Of a stretch of 64,000 nt of DNA, positions 10,156 to 19,776 are shown in pieces. Under the pieces are notes generated by a model that was not told the DNA's origin, made no database searches, and worked only from the letters and a program-made list of their open reading frames with translations. Source of the DNA: Sphingomonas lacunae (GTDB lineage: Bacteria > Pseudomonadota > Alphaproteobacteria > Sphingomonadales > Sphingomonadaceae); contig NZ_CP053015.1 in the NCBI RefSeq assembly GCF_012979535.1, positions 2,356,001-2,420,000 on the forward strand, read 5' to 3'. How positions within the stretch are numbered: the first letter of the stretch is position 1; each line of letters begins with the position of its first letter. The position numbers were made by a program, and so were the translations under genes.

Positions 10156-11622
10156 ATGAGCAACTATCGTATCAAGGGCGAAACAGGTGAGTGGGAGGTC
10201 GTCATCGGCCTCGAAGTCCATGCCCAGATCACCACGCAGGCCAAGCTCTTCTCTGGCGCGGCCACCGCTTTCGGGGCCGAGCCCAATACGCAGGTGAGCC
10301 TCGTCGACGCGGCGATGCCGGGGATGCTGCCGGTGCCGAACCGTGAATGCATCCGCCAGGCGGTGCGCACGGGTCTCGCCATCGAGGCCGAGATCAACCA
10401 GTGGAGCCGGTTCGACCGCAAGAATTATTTCTATGCCGACTTGCCGCAGGGTTACCAGATCAGCCAGCTGTATCATCCACTTGTTGGCGAAGGCTCGCTG
10501 ACAATCGAGGCGGATGAGAAGGCGGGCATCCCGGAGGCGAAGCGCATTGGCATCGAGCGGATCCACGTCGAGCAGGACGCCGGCAAGCTGATGCATGACC
10601 AGCATCCGTCGATGTCCTTTGTCGATCTCAACCGGTCGGGCGTGGCGTTGATGGAGATTGTCAGCCGGCCGGACATGCGCTCGCCGGCGGAAGCGGGTGC
10701 CTATGTCCGCAAGCTGCGTTCGATCCTGCGCTATGTCGGTTCGTGCGACGGAAACATGGAAGAAGGCTCGATGCGTGCCGACGTCAACGTTTCGGTGCGC
10801 AAACCGGGCGAGGAATTCGGGACGCGGACCGAGACCAAGAACGTCAATTCGGTGCGGTTTGTCATGGCGGCGATTGAGTATGAGGCGAAACGCCAGATCG
10901 AGCTGATCGAGAGCGGCGGCACGGTGGTGCAGGAAACGCGGCTGTTCGATCCCGACAAGGGCGTGACGCGGTCGATGCGATCCAAGGAGGATGCGCATGA
11001 CTATCGCTACTTCCCCGATCCCGACCTGTTGCCGCTGGTGCTCGACGATGCCTTTGTCGCCGAATGCCGGGCGAGCCTGCCCGAGCTGCCCGACGCCAAA
11101 CGGGCACGGTACGAAGGCGCAGGCATAAGCGCCTATGCTGCGGGTGTTCTGACGGCGGAAGTCGAGGCGGCGCGCTGGTTCGATGCGTTGCTGGATACAG
11201 GCGCCAAGCCTGTGGCAGCCGCCAACTGGGTAACCTCCGAGCTATTCGGCGCGCTCAACCGGTTGGGCCGCGAGATCAGCGACAGCCCGGTGAGCCCGAC
11301 GCAGGCAGCCGAGTTGCTGGCGCTGGTCGATGACGGCACCCTGTCTGGCAGCCTTGCCAAGCAGGTCTTTGAGAAAATGCTGGAAACCGGCGATACGGCT
11401 GGGGTCATTGTCGAGCGCGATGGCCTCAGGCAGACAAGCGATACTGGCGCGATCGAGGCGGCGGTTGACGAGGTGCTCGCCGCCAATGCCGACAAGGTCG
11501 AGCAGTATCGGGCGGGCAAGGAAGCCCTGTTCGGATTCTTCGTGGGGCAGACGATGAAGGCGATGGGCGGCAAGGCCAATCCCAAGATGGTCAATGAGGT
11601 GATCCGCGCCAAGCTGGGTTGA
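10156..11622 (+). CDS. gatB: Aspartyl/glutamyl-tRNA amidotransferase subunit B
   Basis: 488 residues. The N-terminal kinase-like cradle begins [22 protein letters not shown]; the middle has [16 protein letters not shown] and DVNVSVRK; the C-terminal YqeY-like tail ends in [15 protein letters not shown], all GatB signatures. It activates the misacylated tRNA and receives ammonia from GatA. The start is one base past the gatA stop, with the operon order gatCAB. Confidence 0.98.
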   Translation: MSNYRIKGETGEWEVVIGLEVHAQITTQAKLFSGAATAFGAEPNTQVSLVDAAMPGMLPVPNRECIRQAVRTGLAIEAEINQWSRFDRKNYFYADLPQGYQISQLYHPLVGEGSLTIEADEKAGIPEAKRIGIERIHVEQDAGKLMHDQHPSMSFVDLNRSGVALMEIVSRPDMRSPAEAGAYVRKLRSILRYVGSCDGNMEEGSMRADVNVSVRKPGEEFGTRTETKNVNSVRFVMAAIEYEAKRQIELIESGGTVVQETRLFDPDKGVTRSMRSKEDAHDYRYFPDPDLLPLVLDDAFVAECRASLPELPDAKRARYEGAGISAYAAGVLTAEVEAARWFDALLDTGAKPVAAANWVTSELFGALNRLGREISDSPVSPTQAAELLALVDDGTLSGSLAKQVFEKMLETGDTAGVIVERDGLRQTSDTGAIEAAVDEVLAANADKVEQYRAGKEALFGFFVGQTMKAMGGKANPKMVNEVIRAKLG

Positions 11623-11628
11623 CACCGG

Positions 11629-11814
11629 TCAGGGCGCGGCAGGTAGCTCCTGCGGGCCGCGGCCCGGATAGACGGTATCGCCACCATCCGGCAGGGATTC
11701 GGGGGGCGTCGCATCCGGCCCAGTGGGAACGGGTTGTTCCACCGGTGACGGCGTTGCGGGTGTCTCGTCAGGTGATTGCGGGTTGATCGTGTCGGGTCGT
11801 GGGCTGGTGGCCAT
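11629..11814 (-). CDS. Small proline-rich hypothetical protein
   Basis: 61 residues starting at ATG 11814 with GGGAGA six bases upstream; the ATG two codons earlier sits directly on that site. About a quarter of the residues are proline, with repeated acidic P-x-P stretches (PDTINPQSPDETPATPSP, PGRGPQELPAAP) and no hydrophobic segment, so it should be disordered. It runs convergently into gatB with a 6-base gap. Similar short peptides occur in sphingomonads as I recall them; function unknown. Confidence 0.6.
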   Translation of the reverse strand: MATSPRPDTINPQSPDETPATPSPVEQPVPTGPDATPPESLPDGGDTVYPGRGPQELPAAP

Positions 11815-12062
11815 GGTCATTCTCCCGGGATGGCGAACCGCAAGGGTCCACCGGTTCTGTCCCCTACGGTCTGGCAGGCTGACAGTTCCACGTCATTGAT
11901 CTGGCGCATGACGGGACCGTTTGGAGCAAGAAGGCACAGGGGCTTTCACAGGGGAGGGGACTCGCCCCTTGCCCTATCCCCCCTCGCTGCTATAGAGCCG
12001 CCCGACCGGCGAACCGCCGAGGTCCAGTTCGTGCGCGGAACGCGCATGGCCGGGGCAGACAG

Positions 12063-12147
12063 GCGGGCGTGGCGGAATTGGTAGACGCGCTGGTTTTAGG
12101 TACCAGTATCGCAAGATGTGGGGGTTCGAGTCCCTTCGCCCGCACCA
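12063..12147 (+). tRNA. tRNA-Leu, anticodon UAG
   Basis: Acceptor GCGGGCG (12063-12069) pairs with CGCCCGC (12137-12143), followed by A and an encoded CCA. The anticodon stem CTGGT/ACCAG encloses the loop TTTAGGT, giving anticodon TAG at 12097-12099. A long variable arm (TATCGCAAGATG) marks it as class II, and GGTTCGAGTCC is the T-arm. It lies between gatB and tig and is read in the same direction as tig. Confidence 0.97.
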
Positions 12148-12247
12148 GTTGCCATGCCTGACAGGGCCTTCGCGTCGCGGAGGGCCGGTTGAACAGAGTT
12201 TTTGCTGCATTTGATGCAGGTCGATTGAGAAAGCGCCGGATAAGACG

Positions 12248-13804
12248 ATGAAGCATGTCGAAACGTTGAACGAGGGCCTGAAGCGCGCCTATTCGCTGAC
12301 CATCACCGCTCAGGACATTGAAGCCCGGGTGACTGAGGAACTGAAGGCCATTGCGCCGACCGTGCGCATGCCCGGTTTCCGCCCCGGCAAGGTGCCTGCC
12401 AATCTGGTGCGCAAGCTCCACGGCGAAGCGCTGGCTGGTGAAGCCCTGCAAAAGTCGGTGCAGGAAGGCGTCGATACGCTGATGCGCGCCGAAAAGCTGC
12501 GTCCGGCGATGCAGCCGAGCGTCGCCCTGGGCGAAGGCTATGCCCATGGCAAGGATGCCGAAGTCACGGTTGAGCTGGAAGTGCTCCCGGAATTCGAACT
12601 TCCCTCGCTCGACAATATCGTGCTCGAGCGCCTGACCGTGCCGGCCGATGAAGCCGCGATTGACGCGCAGGTTCAGCGTCTGCTTGGCCAGATGAAGCAG
12701 TTTGAAGATGCCCCTGCCAAGCACAAGGCGAAGAGCGGCGATCAGGTTGTCATCGACTTTGAAGGCAGTGTCGACGGCGTGCTGTTCGATGGCGGCAAGG
12801 GCGAAGACATGGCGGTCGAAATCGGTTCGGGCATGCTGATTCCGGGTTTTGAAGACCAGCTGATCGGGGCCAAGATCGACGAAGAGCGGACGCTCAATGT
12901 CACTTTCCCTGAGGATTATCAGGCAGAGAATCTGAAGGGCAAGGCCGCCCAGTTCGCGATCAAGGTCAAGGCGGTCAAGGTGCCCGCCGAAGCAAGGGCT
13001 GACGACGATTTCGCCAAGCAGCTCGGCCTGGAAAGCATGGAGCAGCTTCGCGGTATCCTCAAGGATCAAGCCGAACAGGAGCTGAATGGTCTGACCCGCA
13101 CCCACATGAAGCGTCGCCTGCTCGACCAGCTGGCCGCCGCCCATGATTTCCCGGTCCCGCCGACCATGGTCGAAGCCGAATATGCCCAGATTTGGCAGCA
13201 GCTTGAGCAGGAAGCCCTGCGTGAGGACGATGTCGAGGCCGCCAAGGCAGAGCTGGAAAAGGACAAGGATGAGTATCGTGGCATTGCCGAACGTCGCGTC
13301 CGCCTCGGCCTGCTCCTCTCGGAAATCGGTCAGGCCAATGGCGTGACGGTTGCCCAGCAGGAAATGAACCGCCTGATCGCTCAGGCCGCGCAGCAGTATC
13401 GTCCGGAAGACCGCCAGCGTTTCGTCGAATATATCCAGCAGGATCCATTGGCGGCTGCCCAGCTGCGCGCGCCGCTGTTCGAGGACAAGGTCGTAGACTT
13501 CCTGTTTGACAAGGCGACGATCACTGATCGTGAAGTGACCCGCGAAGAGCTGGAAGCGGCGATCGAAGCTGACGACGACGGCCATGTCCATGGCCCGGGC
13601 TGTGGCCACGACCACAGCCATGACGAAAAGCCCAAGGCCAAGAAGGCTCCGGCGAAGAAGGCCAAGGCTGACGAGGCTGCCGCAGAAGACAAGCCGGCGA
13701 AGAAGCCGGCGGCCAAGAAGGCCAAGGCTGACGAGGCACCTGCAGCCGAAGCCGCGGAGAAGCCAAAGAAGGCTCCGGCCAAGAAGGCCGCCAAGAAGGA
13801 CTGA
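12248..13804 (+). CDS. tig: Trigger factor with a long His- then Lys/Ala-rich tail
   Basis: 518 residues, longer than the usual ~430-450. The N-terminal ribosome-binding domain has the signature PGFRPGKVP (about residues 41-49). The FKBP-type prolyl isomerase domain covers about 160-245 (GDQVVIDFEGSVDGVLFDGG, GSGMLIPGFEDQLIG), and the helical arms run to about 435. The extra tail (about 443-518) begins with a metal-binding-like cluster HVHGPGCGHDHSHD and continues as KKAPAKKAKADEA-type repeats. Trigger factor binds nascent chains at the ribosome exit. clpP and clpX follow downstream, the conserved tig-clpP-clpX order. Confidence 0.96.
   Translation: MKHVETLNEGLKRAYSLTITAQDIEARVTEELKAIAPTVRMPGFRPGKVPANLVRKLHGEALAGEALQKSVQEGVDTLMRAEKLRPAMQPSVALGEGYAHGKDAEVTVELEVLPEFELPSLDNIVLERLTVPADEAAIDAQVQRLLGQMKQFEDAPAKHKAKSGDQVVIDFEGSVDGVLFDGGKGEDMAVEIGSGMLIPGFEDQLIGAKIDEERTLNVTFPEDYQAENLKGKAAQFAIKVKAVKVPAEARADDDFAKQLGLESMEQLRGILKDQAEQELNGLTRTHMKRRLLDQLAAAHDFPVPPTMVEAEYAQIWQQLEQEALREDDVEAAKAELEKDKDEYRGIAERRVRLGLLLSEIGQANGVTVAQQEMNRLIAQAAQQYRPEDRQRFVEYIQQDPLAAAQLRAPLFEDKVVDFLFDKATITDREVTREELEAAIEADDDGHVHGPGCGHDHSHDEKPKAKKAPAKKAKADEAAAEDKPAKKPAAKKAKADEAPAAEAAEKPKKAPAKKAAKKD
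13655..13737 (+). repeat. Direct repeat in the tig tail
   Basis: A 23-base stretch reading AAGAAGGCCAAGGCTGACGA plus GGC occurs at 13655-13677 and again, identical, at 13715-13737. The spacing is exactly 60 bases (20 codons), encoding two copies of KKAKADEA in the tail of trigger factor. This looks like an in-frame tandem duplication and may vary in copy number between strains. Confidence 0.85.
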
Positions 13805-13812
13805 TGATACCC

Positions 13813-13850
13813 ACCGCCGGCCACTTCACCAGAAGGGCCGGCGGTTTGGT
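13813..13850 (+). terminator. Rho-independent-like terminator after tig
   Basis: ACCGCCGGCC (13813-13822) pairs perfectly with GGCCGGCGGT (13836-13845), with a 13-base loop and TTGGT after the stem. It begins 8 bases past the tig stop. The T tract is weak, so some read-through towards clpP is likely. Confidence 0.7.
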
Positions 13851-13959
13851 AACGGGCTGTCAATAATTGTCCTGAGATATCGGCCCCTCTTGAACGGGCC
13901 TGCGTTGCGTCCGATGTAGGGCGAGAGAGCTGAAGAGTTTGAGAAGGAAGATACGAACC

Positions 13960-14598
13960 ATGCACGATCCGTTTGACACCATCACCAACGCGCTGGTTCC
14001 GATCGTCATCGAACAGTCGAATCGCGGTGAGCGCAGCTTCGACATTTTCTCGCGCCTGCTGCGTGAGCGCATCGTTTTCGTCACGGGCGAGGTTGAGGAC
14101 AATATGGCCTCGCTGATCGTTGCGCAGTTGCTGTTCCTGGAATCGGAAAATCCGACCAAGGACATTTACATGTACATCAACTCGCCGGGTGGCGTGGTGA
14201 CCGCCGGCATGGCGATCCACGACACGATGCAATATATCCGTCCGCGCGTCGGCACGGTGTGCATCGGTCAGGCCGCGTCCATGGGGAGCTTCCTGCTCGC
14301 CGCCGGTGAGCCGGGCATGCGTGTGGCCTTGTCGAATGCCCGCGTGATGATCCACCAGCCGTCAGGCGGTGCGCGTGGTATGGCATCCGACATCGAGATC
14401 CAGGCGCGCGAGATCCTGCGCATCCGCAAGCGGATGAACGAGCTCTATGTGAAATATACGGGCCAGCCGCTCGAAAAGGTGGAAAAGGCGATGGACCGCG
14501 ACACGTTCCTCGAGGCGGAAGAGGCCAAGGAATTCGGCCTGGTCGATCTGGTCTTTGAAAAGCGCCCCACTGGCACTGACGCAGTTGCCGGGGCCTGA
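13960..14598 (+). CDS. clpP: ATP-dependent Clp protease proteolytic subunit
   Basis: 212 residues from ATG 13960 ([14 protein letters not shown]), which has AGAAGGAAG a suitable distance upstream; the open frame extends seven codons further without support. The catalytic Ser is in [14 protein letters not shown] and the His in [18 protein letters not shown], with the Asp expected in the [18 protein letters not shown] segment. ClpP forms the barrel protease that pairs with ClpX, encoded next. Complete and of normal length. Confidence 0.98.
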   Translation: MHDPFDTITNALVPIVIEQSNRGERSFDIFSRLLRERIVFVTGEVEDNMASLIVAQLLFLESENPTKDIYMYINSPGGVVTAGMAIHDTMQYIRPRVGTVCIGQAASMGSFLLAAGEPGMRVALSNARVMIHQPSGGARGMASDIEIQAREILRIRKRMNELYVKYTGQPLEKVEKAMDRDTFLEAEEAKEFGLVDLVFEKRPTGTDAVAGA

Positions 14599-14667
14599 TC
14601 CGGTCCCGGCCCGCGGGGTTGGCTGGTGCCAGCCCCCACAGGCAGACGTGACAGGTTGCAGCCAACA

Positions 14668-14684
14668 CGGGACAGTCTGTCCCG
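14668..14684. promoter_or_regulatory. Perfect palindrome in the clpP-clpX gap
   Basis: CGGGACAG-T-CTGTCCCG is a perfect 8+8 inverted repeat around one base, 102 bases before the clpX start. It has no T tract, so it is more like a protein-binding site or an RNA processing hairpin than a terminator. A possible promoter, TTGTAT-16-TAGGAT, lies just downstream near 14718-14745. The protein that might bind is not known. Confidence 0.45.
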
Positions 14685-14785
14685 CTTAACCTCAACCGTT
14701 CACCCATTTGTCTTATTGTATTCTTGTCGCCCGCGCTTAGGATGGGGGGCGACCGGCAATCTAACGCCGTCTGGACGAGTGATTT

Positions 14786-16057
14786 ATGACGAAATTGAGC
14801 GGCTCGGATTCCAAGAGCACCCTCTATTGCAGTTTCTGCGGGAAGTCGCAGCATGAGGTACGCAAACTGATCGCTGGGCCGACCGTGTTCATCTGTGATG
14901 AATGCGTGGAGCTGTGCAACGACATCATCCGTGAAGAAGCCAAAGGTGCGGCCGCACCGCGCAAGGGCGGCGGCGTGCCGAGCCCCCGCGAAATCTGCGA
15001 TGTCCTCGATGACTATGTGATCGGCCAGTTTGCCGCCAAACGCGTGCTGTCGGTCGCGGTGCACAACCACTACAAGCGGCTCAATCACTCGGGCAAGGGT
15101 GATGACGTCGAACTGGCAAAGTCGAATATCTTGCTTGTCGGTCCGACCGGTTGCGGCAAGACCTTGCTGGCGCAAACGCTGGCGCGCACCTTTGACGTGC
15201 CCTTCACGATGGCCGATGCGACCACCCTGACCGAGGCGGGCTATGTGGGTGAGGATGTCGAGAACATCATTCTCAAGCTTTTGCAGGCCGCCGACTATAA
15301 TGTCGAAAAGGCCCAGCGCGGCATCGTCTATATCGACGAGATCGACAAGATCAGCCGGAAGGCCGAGAATCCGTCGATTACCCGCGACGTGTCGGGTGAA
15401 GGCGTGCAGCAGGCACTGCTCAAGATGATGGAAGGCACTGTGGCCAGCGTTCCGCCTCAGGGTGGACGCAAGCATCCGCAGCAGGAGTTCCTTCAGGTCG
15501 ACACGACCAATATTTTGTTCATTTGCGGCGGCGCCTTTGCTGGTCTGGAAAAGATCATCGGCGACCGCATGCAGGGCAAATCCATCGGATTCGGAGCGCA
15601 TGTTGCGGGACCCGAGGAGCGGCGCACCGGGGAGGTTTTGCGCAATGTCGAACCAGAGGACTTGCTGAAGTTTGGCCTGATCCCGGAATTTGTCGGTCGT
15701 TTGCCGGTCATTGCGACGCTCGAAGACCTGGACGAATCGGCGCTGGTCAAGATCCTGTCAGAGCCGAAGAATGCTCTGGTGAAGCAGTACCGCAAGTTGT
15801 TCGAGCTGGAAGAGGTTGGCCTGACCTTCACGGATGATGCGCTGGTGGCGATTGCCCGCAAGGCGATCCAGCGCAAGACGGGCGCTCGTGGTCTGCGTTC
15901 GATTGTCGAGGCGATCCTGCTTGATACCATGTTCGACCTGCCGCAGCTTGATGGCGTCAGTGAAGTGGTCATCGACAAGGATGTCGTAGCCGGCAGCAAG
16001 GAACCGATTCGCGTGTTTGCCGAAGCTGCAAGGGCAGGGGCGGGCGACGCTGCCTGA
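14786..16057 (+). CDS. clpX: ATP-dependent Clp protease ATPase subunit ClpX
   Basis: 423 residues, typical. The N-terminal zinc-binding domain has two Cys pairs in YCSFCGKSQ and [11 protein letters not shown] (residues ~13-50). The AAA+ module has Walker [11 protein letters not shown], Walker [11 protein letters not shown], the pore loop in the [10 protein letters not shown] region, and the sensor region [16 protein letters not shown]. ClpX unfolds substrates and feeds them to ClpP; in alphaproteobacteria ClpXP also degrades the cell-cycle regulator CtrA. The gene has a 187-base leader and may have its own promoter. Confidence 0.98.
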   Translation: MTKLSGSDSKSTLYCSFCGKSQHEVRKLIAGPTVFICDECVELCNDIIREEAKGAAAPRKGGGVPSPREICDVLDDYVIGQFAAKRVLSVAVHNHYKRLNHSGKGDDVELAKSNILLVGPTGCGKTLLAQTLARTFDVPFTMADATTLTEAGYVGEDVENIILKLLQAADYNVEKAQRGIVYIDEIDKISRKAENPSITRDVSGEGVQQALLKMMEGTVASVPPQGGRKHPQQEFLQVDTTNILFICGGAFAGLEKIIGDRMQGKSIGFGAHVAGPEERRTGEVLRNVEPEDLLKFGLIPEFVGRLPVIATLEDLDESALVKILSEPKNALVKQYRKLFELEEVGLTFTDDALVAIARKAIQRKTGARGLRSIVEAILLDTMFDLPQLDGVSEVVIDKDVVAGSKEPIRVFAEAARAGAGDAA

Positions 16058-16102
16058 GGCAGAGGACGAATCTTTTTCATTGTTGCATTTTTGCACTGCG
16101 TC

Positions 16103-16136
16103 AAAGGAGTGGAATTCTGCGGAATTCCGCTCCTTT
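16103..16136. terminator. Strong hairpin after clpX
   Basis: AAAGGAGTGGAATTC (16103-16117) pairs with GAATTCCGCTCCTTT (16122-16136) with a single G-T wobble and a four-base loop. It is 45 bases after the clpX stop. No T run follows on the plus strand, so termination may depend on the stem alone; a role as an operator (GGAATTC repeated head to head) cannot be excluded. Confidence 0.6.
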
Positions 16137-16391
16137 CTGCCATGGCGGCATTGATTTTCCTGATTCAGTGGCATGCCACAGCGTGACGCGGTGCTTCGGG
16201 CTTGATAGGGGCCCCGCCATGTAACAGTCCCGACACATTGGCTGTCCAATGCGAAGGGGTTGCCGGATACCCGCACCAGTTGAGGATGCTGAGGCAAACA
16301 GCGGGACCGGAAGACAAGGCAAGGGGCGAGCCGAGCGGTCCAGCCCGTTGCCAGCCGTTTCAGGTTGCACGATTGTTTCAGGGGATTCAGC
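16137..16391. other. Leader region of the TonB-dependent receptor gene, no gene seen
   Basis: Together with the preceding terminator this makes a 334-base gap between clpX and the receptor gene. I see no convincing coding frame, RNA gene or recognisable operator in it. It presumably holds the receptor promoter and a long untranslated leader; CAGGGGATT near 16378-16386 is the ribosome binding site. Confidence 0.5.
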
Positions 16392-19300
16392 ATGAGCATG
16401 CGCATTTATCTTGCCGCCAGCGTGGCGGGCCTTTCGCTGGCTACAGCCATGGCATCGCCAGCCGCGGCACAGGAAACCACCGCTGCTGTGCGCGGTACCG
16501 TCGAGGCCGAAGGCGCCCCGGTGACCGGCGCGACGGTTGTCATCACTCACGGCCCCTCGGGCACGACGGTCCGCACCACGACCGGCTCGGATGGCAGCTT
16601 CTCGGCCAATGGTCTGCGTATTGGCGGGCCCTTCACGGTTACCGTTGACGCGAGCGGTTACGAAACCTCGACCATCACCGACCTCAACCTGACTGCCGGT
16701 CAGGCCTTCCGCCTGCCAATCGTGCTGCAGGCCAGCAACGATATCATCGTGACCGCCGCCAATCTGGGCGGTGCTCTGGAAACCTCGACTGGTCCGATCA
16801 CGGCTCTGGGGCGCACCGAGATTGAAGGGGCCGCCTCGATCAACCGCGACATTCGTGACCTTGCCCGTCGTGACCCGCTGGTGACGATGGACCTGTCCAA
16901 CTCGCGCACCATTGAAATCGCCGGTAACAACGGCCGTCTGAACCGCTTCTCGGTCGACGGTGTGCAGTTCAGTGACGACTTCGGCCTCAACAACGGTGGC
17001 TTGCCGACCTCGCGCGGGCCAGTGCCGTTCGACGCCATCGAACAATTCTCGGTCAAGACCGCTCCTTATGATGTCGCCGAAGGTGACTTCCAGGGTGGCG
17101 CGATCAACGTCGTGCTGCGTTCGGGTGGCAATCGCTTCCGTGGATCAGGCTTCTTCACCTACACCGACGACAGCCTGACCGGTGACAGCACCCGCGGCCG
17201 CGCCGTTTCGCTCGATTTCGATTCGAAGCAGTACGGCGGCCATATCTCTGGCCCGATCGTTCGTGATCGCCTGTTCTTTGCGCTGACCTATGAGCGCACC
17301 GAGGAAAGCGATCCGTTTGATAATGGCGTCGGCGCAGGCTTCTCGAACCAGGTCCCCGGTATCACCCAGGCCCAGATCGACCAGGTCAGCGCGATTGCCC
17401 AGTCGGTTTATGGCTATGATACGCTGGGCCAGATCCAGAATGCCACCGAGACGGACGAGAAGATCGTTGCCAAGCTCGACTGGAACGTCACCGATGATCA
17501 TCGTGCGTCGCTGACCTATATCCGCAACGTCGGGACCCAGCAGTTCCAGCAGAACACCTTCACCACTGCTCCTTTCGCCCTCGGCCTGTTCTCGAACGGG
17601 TATGAACTGTCCGAAGAAGTGAATTCGGGCGTGTTCCAGTTGAACTCGACCTGGTCAGACGACCTGTCCAGCGAATTGCGCGTGTCCTATCGCGACTATA
17701 ACCGCGATCAGACGCCATTCGGCGGTCGTGGTTTCGGCCAGTTTGAAGTCTGTCTTGATCCGACCTCGATCAATGCCGGCACCAACACGGCCATTTCGTG
17801 CGGCGGTTCGCGTCTGTTCTTTGGTCCGGACGTTTCGCGCCAGTCGAACGATCTCAACACCGAGAATCTCTCGGTTGATTTCACCGCACGCTATGAAGCC
17901 GGCGATCACTCGTTCAAGTTCATGGTGGGTTACACCAATGTGAGCGTGTTCAACCTGTTCCTGCAGCGCAGCCTCGGCGATTTCTACTTCGACTCGGTTG
18001 CTGATCTTCAGGCCCGCAATGCCAACCGCCTGCGTCTGGGTGGTGCGGTGCCGAGCCTCGATCCGAACGATGCTGCCGCCAGCTTTGGCACGCAGAACTG
18101 GACGATCGGCCTGCAGGACGACTGGCAGGTGAACGACACGCTGCAGGTCACCCTAGGTGTTCGTTATGACCTGTTCAATAACGACGCCTATCCGCCGCTC
18201 AACCCGAACTTCGTGGGCCGCTATGGTTTCTCGAACCGCGAAACATTCTCGGGCAAGGGTGTGTTCCAGCCGCGCTTCGGCTTTAACTGGCAGGCTTCGG
18301 ACGCGCTGATCGTGCGTGGGGGTGTCGGCATCTTTGCCGGTGGTACGCCGGACGTGTTCGTTTCGAACAGCTTCTCGAATACCGGTCTGCTGACCAACTC
18401 GATCGACATCAACCGGACAAACTGCGCCGCGTCGAACACATGCGCTGGTCTGAATGGCGTGACGGGTCGCACCATTCCGGGTGAAGTCGGCAACTTCCTG
18501 GCGACCAACGTCGGTTCGCTGGCGCTGGCTCCGACCAATGCCATTGACCCCGACCTCGACGTCGCCCGCAAGCTGAAGGCTTCGCTCCAGGCCGATTATG
18601 AAGCCGATCTTGGTGCACTGGGTGACGGCTGGCTGTTCGGTGCCCAGATCCTCTATGATGAGAATCTGCGTGGCTATACCTGGACCGACATCCGTTCGGT
18701 TCCGGGTGGCACGCTGCCGGACGGCCGCGTTCGCTATCGCGCCCTGCCAGGCGTCACGGGAACCAACCAGGATCTGTTGATGACCAACAGCTTCCGTGGC
18801 CGCGGTATCTTTGGCTCGTTGCGCGTTGCCAAGGAGTTCGACTTTGGCCTGTCGTTCGACGCCAGCTACACCCGTTCGGATGTACAGGACGAAGGCGCGC
18901 TGACCTCGGCTACCGCCGGTTCCCTCTATTCGAACAACGCTTTTGCTGACGCCAACTTCGCTGCCTATGGCCGCTCGATCTATGAGATCCGCGATCAGTG
19001 GAAGTTCAGCGTTGATTTCCGTCGCGAGCTGTTTGGCGACAACGAGACCCGCATCTCGCTGTTCGGTGAATATCGTTCGGGTCGGCCCTACTCCATCACC
19101 GCGCTGGACAATTCTTCAGGTCGTCTCGCGACCTGGGGCACGATCGGCAATGGTGGTCGCGTTCTGGCCTATATCCCGACGCTCAACGACCCCCGCGTCA
19201 GCTTTGACACGGCAGCCAGCGAAGCGGCGTTCAACACGCTGGTGACCCAGCTTGGTCTCGATCGCTTCCGTGGTTCGGTCGTTCCGAAGAATTCCCAGAC

Positions 19301-19646
19301 CTCGCCGGACTTCTTCAAGATCGACCTTCACCTCAGCCAGGAGCTTCCGGTTCCGGTGCTGGGCGGCGCCAAGATCCGGCTGTTCGCCGACATCGAGAAC
19401 GTCCTGAACCTGATCGACAGCGATTGGGGTGCCCTTCGCCAGGTCGGCTTCCCCTACACGGCTGCGCTTGCTCGTGTAGCCTGCCTCACCGCGGCGACCC
19501 CGACCGGCACCGCTGGTACGGTGAGCACCAGCACAGCGACCAACTGTGCACAGTATCGTTACTCGAACGTGCTTGCGCCGAACGAAGTGCTGGTCACCCG
19601 CCAGTCGCTGTACGGCATCCGCGTTGGCGTCCGCTTCGAGTTCTGA
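16392..19646 (+). CDS. TonB-dependent receptor, Oar-like, with carboxypeptidase-type regulatory domain
   Basis: 1084 residues from ATG 16392. A signal peptide (MSMRIYLAASVAGLSLATAM, cleaved after ASPAAAQ) is followed by a CarboxypepD_reg-like beta-sandwich (TTAAVRGTVEAEGAPVTGATVVI, about 27-110). The plug domain comes next (ITALGRTEIEGAASINRDIRDL, RFSVDGVQFSDDFGLNNGG), then a long beta-barrel ending in YGIRVGVRFEF with the terminal aromatic residue needed for outer-membrane assembly. Substrate cannot be told from sequence. It stands alone with no TonB, transporter or regulator directly beside it in an operon. Confidence 0.9.
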   Translation: MSMRIYLAASVAGLSLATAMASPAAAQETTAAVRGTVEAEGAPVTGATVVITHGPSGTTVRTTTGSDGSFSANGLRIGGPFTVTVDASGYETSTITDLNLTAGQAFRLPIVLQASNDIIVTAANLGGALETSTGPITALGRTEIEGAASINRDIRDLARRDPLVTMDLSNSRTIEIAGNNGRLNRFSVDGVQFSDDFGLNNGGLPTSRGPVPFDAIEQFSVKTAPYDVAEGDFQGGAINVVLRSGGNRFRGSGFFTYTDDSLTGDSTRGRAVSLDFDSKQYGGHISGPIVRDRLFFALTYERTEESDPFDNGVGAGFSNQVPGITQAQIDQVSAIAQSVYGYDTLGQIQNATETDEKIVAKLDWNVTDDHRASLTYIRNVGTQQFQQNTFTTAPFALGLFSNGYELSEEVNSGVFQLNSTWSDDLSSELRVSYRDYNRDQTPFGGRGFGQFEVCLDPTSINAGTNTAISCGGSRLFFGPDVSRQSNDLNTENLSVDFTARYEAGDHSFKFMVGYTNVSVFNLFLQRSLGDFYFDSVADLQARNANRLRLGGAVPSLDPNDAAASFGTQNWTIGLQDDWQVNDTLQVTLGVRYDLFNNDAYPPLNPNFVGRYGFSNRETFSGKGVFQPRFGFNWQASDALIVRGGVGIFAGGTPDVFVSNSFSNTGLLTNSIDINRTNCAASNTCAGLNGVTGRTIPGEVGNFLATNVGSLALAPTNAIDPDLDVARKLKASLQADYEADLGALGDGWLFGAQILYDENLRGYTWTDIRSVPGGTLPDGRVRYRALPGVTGTNQDLLMTNSFRGRGIFGSLRVAKEFDFGLSFDASYTRSDVQDEGALTSATAGSLYSNNAFADANFAAYGRSIYEIRDQWKFSVDFRRELFGDNETRISLFGEYRSGRPYSITALDNSSGRLATWGTIGNGGRVLAYIPTLNDPRVSFDTAASEAAFNTLVTQLGLDRFRGSVVPKNSQTSPDFFKIDLHLSQELPVPVLGGAKIRLFADIENVLNLIDSDWGALRQVGFPYTAALARVACLTAATPTGTAGTVSTSTATNCAQYRYSNVLAPNEVLVTRQSLYGIRVGVRFEF

Positions 19647-19670
19647 TCCGGACACAGTGTGAATCGAGAC

Positions 19671-19708
19671 AGGGCGCGGTGGCTGAGGTCGCCGCGCCCT
19701 TTCTTTTT
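19671..19708 (+). terminator. Rho-independent terminator after the TonB receptor gene
   Basis: AGGGCGCGG (19671-19679) pairs perfectly with CCGCGCCCT (19692-19700) and is followed by TTCTTTTTGT. This is a textbook stem with a T tract, 25 bases past the stop. Confidence 0.9.
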
Positions 19709-19776
19709 GTCTCTCCAACCTCCGTTGAACGCCAGATTCGTCAATCACCAGATGGTTTGGTGATGTTTTTGAATGG

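Noticed and set aside
8433-10163. 576-codon open frame on the minus strand opposite gatA
   Set aside because: Shadow of gatA; composition is Arg/His-rich with no domain signature, and it has no ribosome binding site.
11990-13621. 543-codon open frame on the minus strand opposite tig
   Set aside because: It is antisense to a well-identified trigger factor, shows no recognisable motif and crosses the tRNA-Leu gene; long antisense frames are expected with strong GC-biased third positions.
16392-19646. Assigning an iron-siderophore or sugar substrate to the TonB receptor
   Set aside because: No transporter, hydrolase or regulator is linked to it, and barrel sequence alone does not show the ligand.
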